DNA from: Deltaproteobacteria bacterium
Lineage (GTDB): Bacteria; Desulfobacterota; Syntrophia; Syntrophales; UBA5619
Direction: 5' to 3'
Assembly: GCA_021372695.1 (NCBI GenBank)
Contig: JAJFTY010000239.1
Coordinates: forward strand, 1-64,000
DNA: 64,000 nt
Below the pieces are notes generated by a model, which saw nothing but the letters and a program-made list of their open reading frames with translations, was not told where the DNA came from and searched no databases. A program made the position numbers and the translations under genes. This document shows positions 37,477 through 46,341 of this stretch, piece after piece. The stretch's first letter is position 1. Every line of letters starts with the position of its first letter.

Positions 37477-39357
37477 GTGGCCGATCTTCTTGATGTCTGG
37501 CGGAAGCGTTATCCGGAGAAATTCGCACCGGAGGAGAAGGTGTTCGGCCGCATCCGCCGGGGCAACCGGATTTTCATCAGTACGGGCTGCGGCGAGCCCC
37601 AATATCTGGTTGCCGCGCTGATCGACTACGTCGAATCCCATCCCACCGCCTTCTTCGACGCCGAGGTGCTCCAGGTCTGGACGCTCGGGGTCGCCCCCTA
37701 CACCGACGTGAAGTTCAAGCAGAACTTCCGTCACAACTCCTTCTTCATCGGCAACACGACCCGAGAGGCGGTGAAAAGGGGACTCGCCGACTACTCCCCC
37801 GTCTTCCTCTCCCAGGTTCCGGACCTGATGCGCCGGGGCATGGTGCCGATCGACGTCGCGCTGATCCAGACCTCGCTTCCTGACAAACACGGCTGCCTGA
37901 GCCTCGGCGTCAGCGTGGACATCGTCAAGGCGGCGACGGAGGCGGCCTCGCTCGTCATCGTCCAGGCGAACCGGGAGATGCCCCGCACCCACGGGGAGGG
38001 GTTCATCCGGATCGAAGAGGCGGACCACATCCTGACCCATGACGAACCGCTTTTGGAGTACGATGCGGGCGAGCACGTGGAGACCGTGCAGAGGATCGGA
38101 AAATACGTGTCGCAGCTCATCCAAGACGGGGACACGATCCAGATCGGCTACGGAATCATTCCGGACGCACTCTTTCTGAACCTGGCGGAGAAGAAGCACC
38201 TCGGGGTGCACACCGAACTCATCTCCGACGGGATCGTTGAGCTGATGAAACGCGGGGTGATCGACAACTCACGGAAATCCATCAACCGCGGCAAGACGAT
38301 CGCGACCTTCTGCATGGGACACCGGTCGACCTACGAGTATATCGATGACAACCCGCTCGTCGAGTTCAAGACGATCGACTATACCAACAACCCGCTTATC
38401 ATCGCCCAGCATGAGAACATGACGGCGATCAACACCGGCCTCGAGATCGACCTGACCGGCCAGGCGACGGCCGAATCGATCGGCCGGACCTTCTACAGCG
38501 GCATCGGGGGGCAGGCTGACTTCATGCGCGGCGCAGTGCTTGCCAAGAACGGCAAGACGATCCTCGCGATCCAGTCCACCGCGGATCATGGCCGGGTTTC
38601 GCGGATCGTTCCCTTCCTCGCGGAGGGGGCTGGCACCTCGCTGATCCGCGGCGACATCCATTACGTCGTCACCGAATTCGGGATCGCCTACCTCCATGGG
38701 AAGAATATCCGGGAGCGGGCGATGGAACTCATCGCGATCGCCCATCCCGATTTCCGTCCCTGGCTCATCGCGGAGGCGAAGAAGGCGGGCTTCGTCTACG
38801 CGGATCAGGCCTTCATTCCGGGGAAGGGAGGGGAGTACCCGGAGGAGCTCGAGACCCACAAGATCACGAAGAGCGGGATGGAGATCTTCTTCCGGCCGAT
38901 TAAGATCAGCGACGAGCCGCTCCTCAAGGAGTTCATCTATTCGCTCTCCGACCGGAGCCTCCATCGCCGCTTCATCACCCTCCGGAAGGACATGCCGCAC
39001 GAGCGGCTCCAGGAGTTCGTCATCATCGATTATACGAAAAAGATGACCATCCTCGCCGTCATCCGGCAGGGGCAGAAGGAGCTCATCGTCGGCGTGGGGC
39101 AGTACGTGATCATCGAGGCGACGCACACGGCGGACGTGGCCTTCATGGTCCGTGACGAGTATCAGAACCGGGGGATCGGCACGGAGCTTCTGCACTACCT
39201 GACCTATCTCGCGAAGAGGCATGGACTCCTGGGATTTACCGCCGCGGTGATTTCGGACAACGAACCGATGCTGCACGTCTTCGAAAAGCTGGGAGCCGAC
39301 ATCGAGACGGCGATCGATACCGGCGTCCTCGAACTCAAGATGACCTTCCGCGCATAA
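37477..39357 (+). CDS. acetyl-CoA hydrolase/CoA-transferase fused to a GNAT acetyltransferase domain
   Basis: Residues 1-435 form the two-part acetyl-CoA hydrolase/transferase fold: QIGYGIIPDALF, GGQADFMRGA, and VVTEFGIAYLHGKNIRERA with the family's catalytic-Glu region. Residues 445-626 are a GNAT domain (IFFRPIKISDEPLLKEFIY, VAFMVRDEYQNRGIGTELLHYL with the acetyl-CoA-binding Q/RxxGxG/A motif). It probably transfers CoA between short acyl groups and may sense or acetylate with the product acetyl-CoA. It starts with GTG after GGGAGG. The same fusion occurs in other deltaproteobacteria. A promoter-like element lies just upstream. Confidence 0.86.
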   Translation: MADLLDVWRKRYPEKFAPEEKVFGRIRRGNRIFISTGCGEPQYLVAALIDYVESHPTAFFDAEVLQVWTLGVAPYTDVKFKQNFRHNSFFIGNTTREAVKRGLADYSPVFLSQVPDLMRRGMVPIDVALIQTSLPDKHGCLSLGVSVDIVKAATEAASLVIVQANREMPRTHGEGFIRIEEADHILTHDEPLLEYDAGEHVETVQRIGKYVSQLIQDGDTIQIGYGIIPDALFLNLAEKKHLGVHTELISDGIVELMKRGVIDNSRKSINRGKTIATFCMGHRSTYEYIDDNPLVEFKTIDYTNNPLIIAQHENMTAINTGLEIDLTGQATAESIGRTFYSGIGGQADFMRGAVLAKNGKTILAIQSTADHGRVSRIVPFLAEGAGTSLIRGDIHYVVTEFGIAYLHGKNIRERAMELIAIAHPDFRPWLIAEAKKAGFVYADQAFIPGKGGEYPEELETHKITKSGMEIFFRPIKISDEPLLKEFIYSLSDRSLHRRFITLRKDMPHERLQEFVIIDYTKKMTILAVIRQGQKELIVGVGQYVIIEATHTADVAFMVRDEYQNRGIGTELLHYLTYLAKRHGLLGFTAAVISDNEPMLHVFEKLGADIETAIDTGVLELKMTFRA

Positions 39358-39407
39358 AAGGAGCCCGGTCTGCCGCAATCCGGCGGCCCGCCCTTTTTCA
39401 AAACTGC

Positions 39408-39436
39408 TTGACAGGGAGCAGCGTTCACCGTATGCT
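39408..39436 (+). promoter_or_regulatory. promoter for the aminotransferase gene
   Basis: TTGACA (39408-39413), 17-base spacer, TATGCT (39431-39436): close to consensus with ideal spacing. The start codon is about 110 bases downstream. Confidence 0.7.
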
Positions 39437-39543
39437 CCACTTCCGCAAAGAAGAAGCGTCTTGCGTCAGGGTCGTCCCGCCGCGATGCATTGAAATCAAC
39501 TCTGTGAAATCGAAATAGATCGGATTGAAGAAGAGGAGAAGCT

Positions 39544-40671
39544 ATGGCTGAAATCAGTTTCCTTCGGGGGGTTCCTGCGCAAGATGCGCTGGAGGCGGTG
39601 GCCGGTGCCGTGGAAAACAACTATGCCAAGGCCATGCGTGAATACGGCGCAAAGCTGCTGCAGTATCAGATTCCGGGATTGAGCGACTTCAACGGCTTCA
39701 TGCCCCTGAAGAAGAGCTTGGCCGAGCGGTACGGGATCGGCGGCGATCCGAACCGGCGGATCATCTGCTTCAACGGCGGTCTGGAAGCGCTCTCCTTCGT
39801 CCTGAAGGCCTTTCCGAGGGGGAGCCAGGTCGCCATGGAATCGATGACCTATGACCGCGCCCTGGCCGATGCCCTCCGCTACGAACACGAGGTCCTGGGG
39901 ATCCCCCTGACGAAGGAGGGGGTCGATCTGGCAGCCCTGGAACGGACGCTCTCCGGCGGAAAGGTGAGACTCTTCTACCGGGTCATCTACCATCAGAACC
40001 CCACGGGTCTCGACTCCACCCAGGAGAACATCGAAGAGGCGGGAAGGATCTGTGCCCGCCACAACACGCTCTACGTGTGCGATATCGCGTACTATGAGCT
40101 GCGCTACGACGGCGGACAGAACCGATTGCCGGACATGGCGGCAAACCCCGCGATCTGTCTGCTCGGTTCGTTCACCAAGACGCTTACGGCCGGGGCCAAG
40201 TGCGGGTTCGGGATCTTCCCCGAGAAGGTGACGGAGCAGCTCGCTCCGGTGATCGCCAACACTCGGATCAACCCCAACTATCCCACCCAGGCGATGATTC
40301 AGAAGATGATCGAATCCAGCGAATATGACGAGTATCTCCGGTTCCTGGCGAAGCTCTACCGGCCGAGGATGGATGCCTTCAACCGCTCCCTCCGGAAATA
40401 CCTGGAAGGGATCGAGGTCCCCCAGGTGACGGGCGGCTTCTTCTCGGGAATCTGGCTGCCGGGGATCATGGATGAGGAGGGGTTCGTGAAGGCGGTGCGG
40501 GCCAAGGGGGCCAACATCGCCGTGGCCAACGTCTTCTGCCCCGGATGGAAGGAGCGTCTCCGCAAGATTCATCAGGGCTCCTTCTTCCGGCTCACCTTCC
40601 CGGCGCTCAAGCCGGAGGAGATCGAACAGGGGATCGAGAGGATCGGCGCGGCCTACCGGGAGATGCGCTGA
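39544..40671 (+). CDS. PLP-dependent class I/II aminotransferase
   Basis: The 375-residue protein has the fold-type I aminotransferase plan: substrate/cofactor motif FNGGLEALSFVL near residue 77, YHQNPTGLDSTQEN (NPTG motif, about 150), YVCDIAYYELRYDG (Asp binding the pyridine N), and SFTKTLTAGAKCGFG where the PLP-Schiff-base Lys lies near residue 220. AGGAGAAG precedes the ATG. It resembles 2-aminoadipate/valine-pyruvate type transaminases, but the amino acid cannot be assigned. It has its own strong promoter and stands alone. Confidence 0.88.
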   Translation: MAEISFLRGVPAQDALEAVAGAVENNYAKAMREYGAKLLQYQIPGLSDFNGFMPLKKSLAERYGIGGDPNRRIICFNGGLEALSFVLKAFPRGSQVAMESMTYDRALADALRYEHEVLGIPLTKEGVDLAALERTLSGGKVRLFYRVIYHQNPTGLDSTQENIEEAGRICARHNTLYVCDIAYYELRYDGGQNRLPDMAANPAICLLGSFTKTLTAGAKCGFGIFPEKVTEQLAPVIANTRINPNYPTQAMIQKMIESSEYDEYLRFLAKLYRPRMDAFNRSLRKYLEGIEVPQVTGGFFSGIWLPGIMDEEGFVKAVRAKGANIAVANVFCPGWKERLRKIHQGSFFRLTFPALKPEEIEQGIERIGAAYREMR

Positions 40672-40831
40672 TCCGCGACGTCACGAGAGGCCCGGAGCAG
40701 GCCCGGGAATCCGCTTTCACGGGCTCCGCTCCGGCGGCATCACAACCTGCATCCGGTGCGGTGCGGAGATTTTCGGAGCGCCGGCCCGGCCGGTGCTTTT
40801 CGACAGCCCGGGGACGGCGGGGAGGCAACCG

Positions 40832-41176
40832 ATGGGTTCAAACATTCCATCCGCTCCAGTCAAAAGCGATCGCGATCTGACCGAAATCCTGAAAAGCTCG
40901 GATCGGATGATCGCCCTGTTCTATCTATCCTGGTGCCCTTTCTGCGCCAGGTTCCTGCCGGTATTCCAGAAAACGGCGGCAGCGGAGGCGGGGCGAAACT
41001 GGGTTTTTGTCCAGGACGATCAGGAGGTCATGGCCGAAAGGTACGCCATCGCCGTTTATCCGACCGTTCTCTTCTTCGAGAAGGGGGCTGTTTCGAAACG
41101 GCTGGACGGGGTGCCGGGGGTCGGTCTGGATGAAAGACGGCTGGCGGATTTCATCAAGTTGTGCCCGCCCGCCTGA
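40832..41176 (+). CDS. thioredoxin-family protein
   Basis: The 114-residue protein has a thioredoxin fold with active site SWCPFCARF (near residue 40) and the cis-Pro segment YAIAVYPTVLFFEKG. It has no signal peptide, so it acts in the cytoplasm. GGGGAGG lies 6 bases before the ATG at 40832; a GTG at 40793 would add 13 non-conserved residues. The CPFC site differs from thioredoxin's CGPC and is more like glutaredoxin/NrdH-type pairs. The 160-base spacer before it holds no gene. Confidence 0.85.
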   Translation: MGSNIPSAPVKSDRDLTEILKSSDRMIALFYLSWCPFCARFLPVFQKTAAAEAGRNWVFVQDDQEVMAERYAIAVYPTVLFFEKGAVSKRLDGVPGVGLDERRLADFIKLCPPA

Positions 41177-41235
41177 CCCTGTGCCGTTCGGCGGGAGCCC
41201 GGCAACCCTGCTCGGCCGTTTCCGGAAAGCGATCG

Positions 41236-42465
41236 TCACTCATAGTGCAGGGCGTCGATGGGATTGAGCAGGGAGGCCTTGTAGGCGGGATAGAAGCCGA
41301 AGAAGAGCCCGACCAGGCCGGAAAAGCCGAAGGCCAGGAGCACCGAGAGCGGGGAGACGACGGTCGCCCAGTCGGCCCAGGCCGAGAGCAGCTTCGACCC
41401 CGAAATGCCAACGATGATGCCGGCCACGCCGCCGATCAGCGAGAGCGTCAGCGCCTCGATGATGAACTGCAGCCGGATATCCCAGGTTTTGGCCCCCACG
41501 GCCATGCGGATTCCGATCTCCCGGGTCCGCTCCGTCACGGAGACGAGCATGATGTTCATGATGCCGATCCCACCCACGAGCAGGGAGACCGAGGCGATCG
41601 CCGCCAGCAGGAGCCCCATGACCTGGGTGGCCTGCTCCCTGGCCTCCATCATCTGGGTGAGGTTCCGCACCGTGAAGTCCTTATCCTGGCGCGGGCTGAT
41701 CCGGTGGCGCTGGCTGAGCAGTTCGTTGATCTGTCCTTCGGCCGCGGCCATCTGATCGGCCCCTTTGGCCTTCACGGTGATCACCCGGACCATCCCCAGA
41801 AAAGGCACCCCGAAGATCTTCTTCTGCGCCGTCGTGAGGGGGACGAAGATCGTGTCGTCTTGATCCTGGCCGCGGTCCGACTGCCCTTTGGGGGACAGGA
41901 TGCCGATGACGACAAAAGGGATTTTCTTGATCCGTATGACCTGTCCGATCGGGTCGGCGTTGCCGAAGAGGTTGTCCACGACGGTTTGCCCCAGCAGGCA
42001 GACCTTGTTGGCGTTGCGCACGTCCTGATCGGTGAAGGCCCTGCCGGCGGCAAGCGACCAGTCCCGGACGGGCAGGATGCCGGGGGTCGTCCCGATGATC
42101 CCCGTCGACCAGTTCTGGTTGCCGTAGACCACCTGGGCCGTGCCGTTGTACATGGGGGCCGCGTCGGAGATGGCCGGGCACTCCCGGACGATCGCCTCGG
42201 CGTCGTCCTGCGTCAGGGTGGACTGGGTGCCGCTCCCCATCCTGAGGCCGCCGGAGGTGCTGCTCCCTGGCAGGATGATCAGGAGGTTGCTGCCGATGCT
42301 CGCCATCTGGTCGGAGATCCTCTCTTTGGCGCCGGTTCCGACGGCAAGCATCGTGATCACCGCGCCCACGCCGATGATGATCCCGAGCATGGTCAGTGCG
42401 GAGCGCATCTTGTTGACCCGGAGGGCGCGGAACGATATCTTGAACGTCGATGGGATGCCGATCAT
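41236..42465 (-). CDS. MacB-type ABC transporter permease
   Basis: The 409-residue protein has an N-terminal transmembrane helix (RSALTMLGIIIGVGAVITML), a large periplasmic domain (residues 50-270) and three C-terminal helices containing LLVGGIGIMNIMLVSVTERTREIGIRMAVGA, the FtsX/MacB signature. MacB-like systems couple ATP hydrolysis to mechanotransmission through MacA and TolC. Here ATPase and permease are separate genes, separated by a 200-base spacer carrying a REP-like repeat. It is the last gene of a four-gene leftward operon. Confidence 0.9.
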   Translation of the reverse strand: MIGIPSTFKISFRALRVNKMRSALTMLGIIIGVGAVITMLAVGTGAKERISDQMASIGSNLLIILPGSSTSGGLRMGSGTQSTLTQDDAEAIVRECPAISDAAPMYNGTAQVVYGNQNWSTGIIGTTPGILPVRDWSLAAGRAFTDQDVRNANKVCLLGQTVVDNLFGNADPIGQVIRIKKIPFVVIGILSPKGQSDRGQDQDDTIFVPLTTAQKKIFGVPFLGMVRVITVKAKGADQMAAAEGQINELLSQRHRISPRQDKDFTVRNLTQMMEAREQATQVMGLLLAAIASVSLLVGGIGIMNIMLVSVTERTREIGIRMAVGAKTWDIRLQFIIEALTLSLIGGVAGIIVGISGSKLLSAWADWATVVSPLSVLLAFGFSGLVGLFFGFYPAYKASLLNPIDALHYE

Positions 42466-42550
42466 CCGCGCCTCCGTTCCGCCATCCGCATTTCCGACAG
42501 GCTGAAAGCATGGACCACGACACTTGAATTTTTCCCGAAACCCGGCAAGC

Positions 42551-42620
42551 CGTCATACCGGCGAAAGCCGGTATCCAGTCTTTCCAAGACCTTCTGGACC
42601 CCGGCTTTCGCCGGGGTGAC
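42551..42620. repeat. REP-like palindrome pair between ABC ATPase and permease genes
   Basis: GTCATACCGGCGAAAGCCGGTATCCAG is written here in parts: a palindrome centred on GCGAAAGC (ACCGGCGAAAGCCGGT), then a 19-base spacer, then an inverted partner centred on GCTTTCGC (ACCCCGGCTTTCGCCGGGGT). The two units face each other, as in BIME elements. This C/TCCAG-flanked GAAAGC palindrome is common in many proteobacterial genomes. Confidence 0.85.
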
Positions 42621-42666
42621 GAGGGGTAGATTTTCAGAGCAGTCTCTTATCATAATTTTCAATCGG

Positions 42667-43362
42667 CTATCCCGCCTTTTCGACCGGTTCGTCGCTGACG
42701 ACGATCCCGTCCCGGAAGCGGATGATCCGCCGGCTGAAGTCGGCGATGTCCGGCTCATGGGTGACGAGGATGATCGTGATCCCCGACTCCCGGTTGAGCC
42801 GGACGACGAGCTCCATGATCTCGACGCTGGATTTGGTGTCCAGGTTCCCCGTGGGCTCGTCGGCCAGAATCAGCGGCGCCCGGTTCACCAGAGCGCGCGC
42901 AATGGCAACCCGCTGCTGCTGGCCGCCCGAGAGCTGGTTCGGGTGGTGGTGCTCCCGCCCTTCCAGGCCCATCGCCTTCAGCGCCTCCATGGCCCGGAGC
43001 CTTCGTTCGCGCGGGGGGCAGCCGTCGTAGAGCATGGGCAGCTCCACGTTCTCCAGCGCCGTGGTCCGGGAGAGCAGGTTGAATCCCTGAAACACGAAGC
43101 CGATCTTCTTGTTGCGGATCTCGGCCAACTCGTCCCGGCTCCGGTCGCCGACATCGACCCCATCCAGCAGGTATCGACCGCCGCTCGGCACGTCCAGGCA
43201 GCCAACCACGTTCATGAAGGTGGATTTGCCCGAGCCCGACGCTCCCATAATCGCCACGAACTCGCCATGCTCCACCGTCAGGGAGACGCCGTCGAGCGCC
43301 CGGACGGCACTGTCGCCCAGTTCATACACCTTGGTCAAGTTGCGGGTTTCAATCAACGCCAT
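42667..43362 (-). CDS. MacB-type ABC transporter ATP-binding protein
   Basis: The 231-residue ATPase has Walker A GASGSGKST, Q-loop VFQGFNLL, signature LSGGQQQRVAIARALV, Walker B LILADEPTGNLD and H-loop VTHEPD. These are typical of the LolD/MacB family serving export or lipoprotein-release systems. The ATG at 43362 is preferred to an in-frame TTG at 43374. It lies 44 bases after macA-like and upstream of the permease. Confidence 0.93.
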   Translation of the reverse strand: MALIETRNLTKVYELGDSAVRALDGVSLTVEHGEFVAIMGASGSGKSTFMNVVGCLDVPSGGRYLLDGVDVGDRSRDELAEIRNKKIGFVFQGFNLLSRTTALENVELPMLYDGCPPRERRLRAMEALKAMGLEGREHHHPNQLSGGQQQRVAIARALVNRAPLILADEPTGNLDTKSSVEIMELVVRLNRESGITIILVTHEPDIADFSRRIIRFRDGIVVSDEPVEKAG

Positions 43363-43406
43363 GCTGCCGCCCAAAAGCCCGGAATTTCAATGCTGCGGGC
43401 TGTCCA

Positions 43407-44627
43407 TCAGAAGAACCTCGGGCCGCCGCCTTGCGGTGTGCCCTTCTTCGACTGTCCTGTCGCCTCGGTGATCACCGCATCCCCCTCCTTGAGGTCGCCC
43501 GCGAGGACGGCGGTCTGATTGCCATCGCTGATCCCCAGGGTCAGAGGTACGCGGCGGGGCGTTTGCCCGTTCAGAACCCAGACGCCGGACGCCTTGGCTC
43601 CGTCTCCCGCCCGGACCGGCGCGCCGCCGTTGCCTGCCGCTCCGGCCGCGCCCGTCCGGCCGGAGACCGCGGCGGGTGGCTGCCATTTGAAGCGGAGGGC
43701 GGCATTCGGGATCGTGAGGACCCCTTTTTCCTGCGTGGTGATGATGGAAACATTGGCGGTCATGCCGGGTTTGAGCTTCAGGTCCGGATTGGCCACCTTG
43801 ACGACGACGTCATAGGTGACCACGTTCTGGACCGTCGTGGGCGCGTTCCGGATCTCCGACACCCTTCCCGGAAAGGTGTGGTCGGGATAGGCGTCGACGG
43901 TAAACTGGACGGTCTGACCGACCTTGATCCTGCCGATGTCCGCCTCGTCCACGCTGGTATCGATCTGCATGCGGGTCAGGTCCTGGGCGATGCTGAAGAG
44001 GGTGGGCGTCTGGAAACTCGCCGCCACCGTCTGCCCGATATCGACGTTCCGGGAAATGACGGTCCCGTCCACGGGCGAGAGGATCCGGGTGTAGTTCAGG
44101 GTGGTCTCGTCCTGGTTGAGCGCCGCCTTCTGCTGTTCCACCTGCGCCTTGGCCACCTCCAACTGGGCGAGCGCCGAGATCCGGTTCGTCTCCGCCGTGT
44201 CGAGATCGCTCCGGGCGATGTAATTCTTGGCAAAGAGGGTCCGGTTCCGCTCCAGGGTCCGGTCGGCGTCGATCAGGGCGGCGTTCGCCTTTTCCACGCC
44301 CGCGACCGCAGCCTGAAGGTTGGCCCGGGTCTGCGCCACCTTGGCCTCGGAAAGGGCCGGATCGATCCGGGCCAGCAGTTGCCCCTTCTTGACCGGAGAG
44401 TTGTAATCCACGAGGAGCTCCTTGATCGTCCCGGAAACCTGGGTTCCCACCAGAACGGTCGTCACGGCGCTCACGGTCCCCGTGGCCGTCACCGTGGCGC
44501 GGAGATCCCCCCGGGTCACCTTGACCGTCTTGAACTGGACCCCGTTCCCCCGGTGCTTCAGCAGGTAGAACCCGCCGATCCCCAGGGCAACCACCAGAAC
44601 GAATGAAATGAAGATCTTCTTTTTCAT
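43407..44627 (-). CDS. MacA-like periplasmic adaptor (RND/ABC membrane-fusion protein)
   Basis: The 406-residue protein has an N-terminal anchor (KIFISFVLVVALGIGGFYLL), a lipoyl half-motif (TGTVSAVTTVLVGTQVSGTI, LLVDYNSPVKKGQLLARIDP), an alpha-helical hairpin (about 105-185), the second lipoyl half (ILSPVDGTVISRNVDIGQTV) and beta-barrel domains. An unusual Gly/Ala-rich insert (GRTGAAGAAGNGGAPVRAGD) sits near residue 335. It links the MacB-like ABC pump to TolC. Its ATG overlaps the tolC-like stop (ATGA), showing translational coupling. Confidence 0.92.
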   Translation of the reverse strand: MKKKIFISFVLVVALGIGGFYLLKHRGNGVQFKTVKVTRGDLRATVTATGTVSAVTTVLVGTQVSGTIKELLVDYNSPVKKGQLLARIDPALSEAKVAQTRANLQAAVAGVEKANAALIDADRTLERNRTLFAKNYIARSDLDTAETNRISALAQLEVAKAQVEQQKAALNQDETTLNYTRILSPVDGTVISRNVDIGQTVAASFQTPTLFSIAQDLTRMQIDTSVDEADIGRIKVGQTVQFTVDAYPDHTFPGRVSEIRNAPTTVQNVVTYDVVVKVANPDLKLKPGMTANVSIITTQEKGVLTIPNAALRFKWQPPAAVSGRTGAAGAAGNGGAPVRAGDGAKASGVWVLNGQTPRRVPLTLGISDGNQTAVLAGDLKEGDAVITEATGQSKKGTPQGGGPRFF

Positions 44628-45898
44628 GGTTCTCCAGCCGCCTTCTCCAGGTTGGCCTCTGCCACCTTGTAATCGTACAATGCCGCAATCTGGGCCGTTT
44701 TCGCATTGCTTGCCGCCACGAGGGCGTCGGTCACCTCGATGGGGCTGCCGACGCCCGAGGCGTAGCGGCCGTTGGCCAGTTCGAGGTTCTCCTCGGCCTG
44801 GCGGACGGTCACTGCCGTCGCCGCGCTCCGGTCCGCCGCCTCCTGCAGGTTCAGCCATGCCTGCCTGATCTCCTGTACCACGTTCTGCCGGAGCAGAGCC
44901 TCATTCGCCGTGAGGACCTCCAGGTTGGACTGTGCCTCGGTAACCTGGTATTTCGTCAGGAATCCGTTGAAAATGGGGACGTTCAACTGGGCGCCGATGC
45001 TCCACCCCTGGTCCAGCGGGAAGTTTCCCCCGCCCCAGCCGTAGCCGGCATTCCCCGTGACGTACGGATAGTAGTTCTTCCGCGCCAGTTCGATGGACTG
45101 TTCCAGGGAGAGCTTCCTGACGGCGATCGACCTCAAGTCGGGACGGCGGTCGTAAGCCTTCCGGATCGTCTCTTCCACATCAATCTGCGCCCGTTGAAAG
45201 GAGAGCTGATCCTCCACGTCGTACTCCGGAGCTGCCGGAAGCCCCATGGCGTTGTTCAGAGCGACCCGGGCGAGCCGGTAGGCGTTTTCCGCGACAATCA
45301 GGCTCAGCTTCGCGTTGGAGAGATCGACCTCGGCCTTGGTCACGTCGAATTTCGGCTTGGTTCCGACCTCGAAAAAACCTCGGGCCTGATCGAGATGCTG
45401 CTGGAACTGCCCCACCACCTCTTGAGAGAGGTCCCGGTTCCGCCCGGCCCGGAGAAGTCCGAAGTACGCCTGTTTGACCCCGAGGCGAACCTGCGTGAGA
45501 ACATCATCGAAATCGGAACGAAAGGAGTCCCGGTTGAGCTCCTGGATCTTCACCTGGGTGGAGGTCCTGCCGAAATCGTACAGATTCTGGTTCAGGGAGA
45601 TGCTGGAAGAGTAGCTGTCGTAGGGCTGGTTCTGGGGCGGCGAACTCATCGGGTCCGTCCGGCTGTAGCCGGCCGATCCATTCAACTGCGGATAATACCC
45701 GGAGCGGGCCTGGCCGATTCGACTTTCGCCGGTCCTGATCGTGCCGGCGGCCGCCTGGACGGCGGGATGCTGCGAAAGGGCGATGGCGATGCAGCGCTGC
45801 AGGTCCAGCTTCTCGCCCTTGCGGGGCAGCTCCTGCGCTCCCGCCATGGCCGGGAGGATCATCCCGAAACAGACGACAAAAAGCAGCAATCTCTTCAT
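44624..45898 (-). CDS. TolC-family outer membrane efflux protein
   Basis: The 424-residue protein has a signal peptide (LLLFVVCFGMILPAMAGAQE) and two OEP repeats of the TolC fold: LQRCIAIALSQHPAVQAAAGTI, SLNQNLYDFGRTSTQV, KLSLEQSIELARKNYYP and LNVPIFNGFLTKYQVTEAQ. It forms the outer-membrane channel for the MacAB-like pump encoded downstream. As the first gene of the operon it follows a 230-base untranslated region containing an inverted repeat at 45971-45991. Confidence 0.92.
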   Translation of the reverse strand: MKRLLLFVVCFGMILPAMAGAQELPRKGEKLDLQRCIAIALSQHPAVQAAAGTIRTGESRIGQARSGYYPQLNGSAGYSRTDPMSSPPQNQPYDSYSSSISLNQNLYDFGRTSTQVKIQELNRDSFRSDFDDVLTQVRLGVKQAYFGLLRAGRNRDLSQEVVGQFQQHLDQARGFFEVGTKPKFDVTKAEVDLSNAKLSLIVAENAYRLARVALNNAMGLPAAPEYDVEDQLSFQRAQIDVEETIRKAYDRRPDLRSIAVRKLSLEQSIELARKNYYPYVTGNAGYGWGGGNFPLDQGWSIGAQLNVPIFNGFLTKYQVTEAQSNLEVLTANEALLRQNVVQEIRQAWLNLQEAADRSAATAVTVRQAEENLELANGRYASGVGSPIEVTDALVAASNAKTAQIAALYDYKVAEANLEKAAGEP

Positions 45899-45970
45899 GG
45901 AGCCCTTACCCCGTTTCCGGCAGCCGGCGCTATCGTCGGTCGCCCGGTTTCAGCGCCTGCAAGGCGATTT

Positions 45971-45991
45971 CTACAGGCGGTCATCCTGTAG
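45971..45991. promoter_or_regulatory. inverted repeat upstream of the tolC-macAB operon
   Basis: CTACAGG-CGGTCAT-CCTGTAG is a perfect 7-bp inverted repeat with a 7-base spacer, 73 bases upstream of the TolC start, next to a T run. It could be an operator for the leftward operon. No promoter was recognised with confidence. The spacer 45992-46341 before the methyltransferase contains no other clear feature. Confidence 0.4.
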
Positions 45992-46341
45992 CATGTTTTT
46001 TCTTCTCTGGCAAAAGCAATCCTTGTGCCATCGATGGCCGTATCGTAACAGATCGAAATTAGTCATGCAAATGAATTGCCTCCCCCGGGCGGAAATAGGA
46101 GGCCGGATACGATCGATCCACCCTGTTCATGAAGGTGGATATAAAGTATCCGGTCTTGGCCGGGAACGGAATTTCAAGGGAGCTGAAAACCCGGCGTCCG
46201 GCGACCGGGTTTGTCCGGCCACCAGCGGGCATAGCTTTTCCGGGAAGGCAGGGCGGCGCGAAGGAGATGGCGCCGGATCCCAAAAAGAGGTTGGCGGCCG
46301 GCAATGAATCGGCTATAGGAAGCAAAAAAGGAGGGACGCGA

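Noticed and set aside
40672..40831. Possible terminator or small RNA before the thioredoxin gene
   Set aside because: GC-rich partial inverted repeats are present but none has a clean stem with a T run or a clear promoter.
41161..43518. 785-codon plus-strand open frame over the MacB genes
   Set aside because: It is antisense to two clear ABC transporter genes, has shadow-like composition and includes the translated REP repeat (PAFAGVT).
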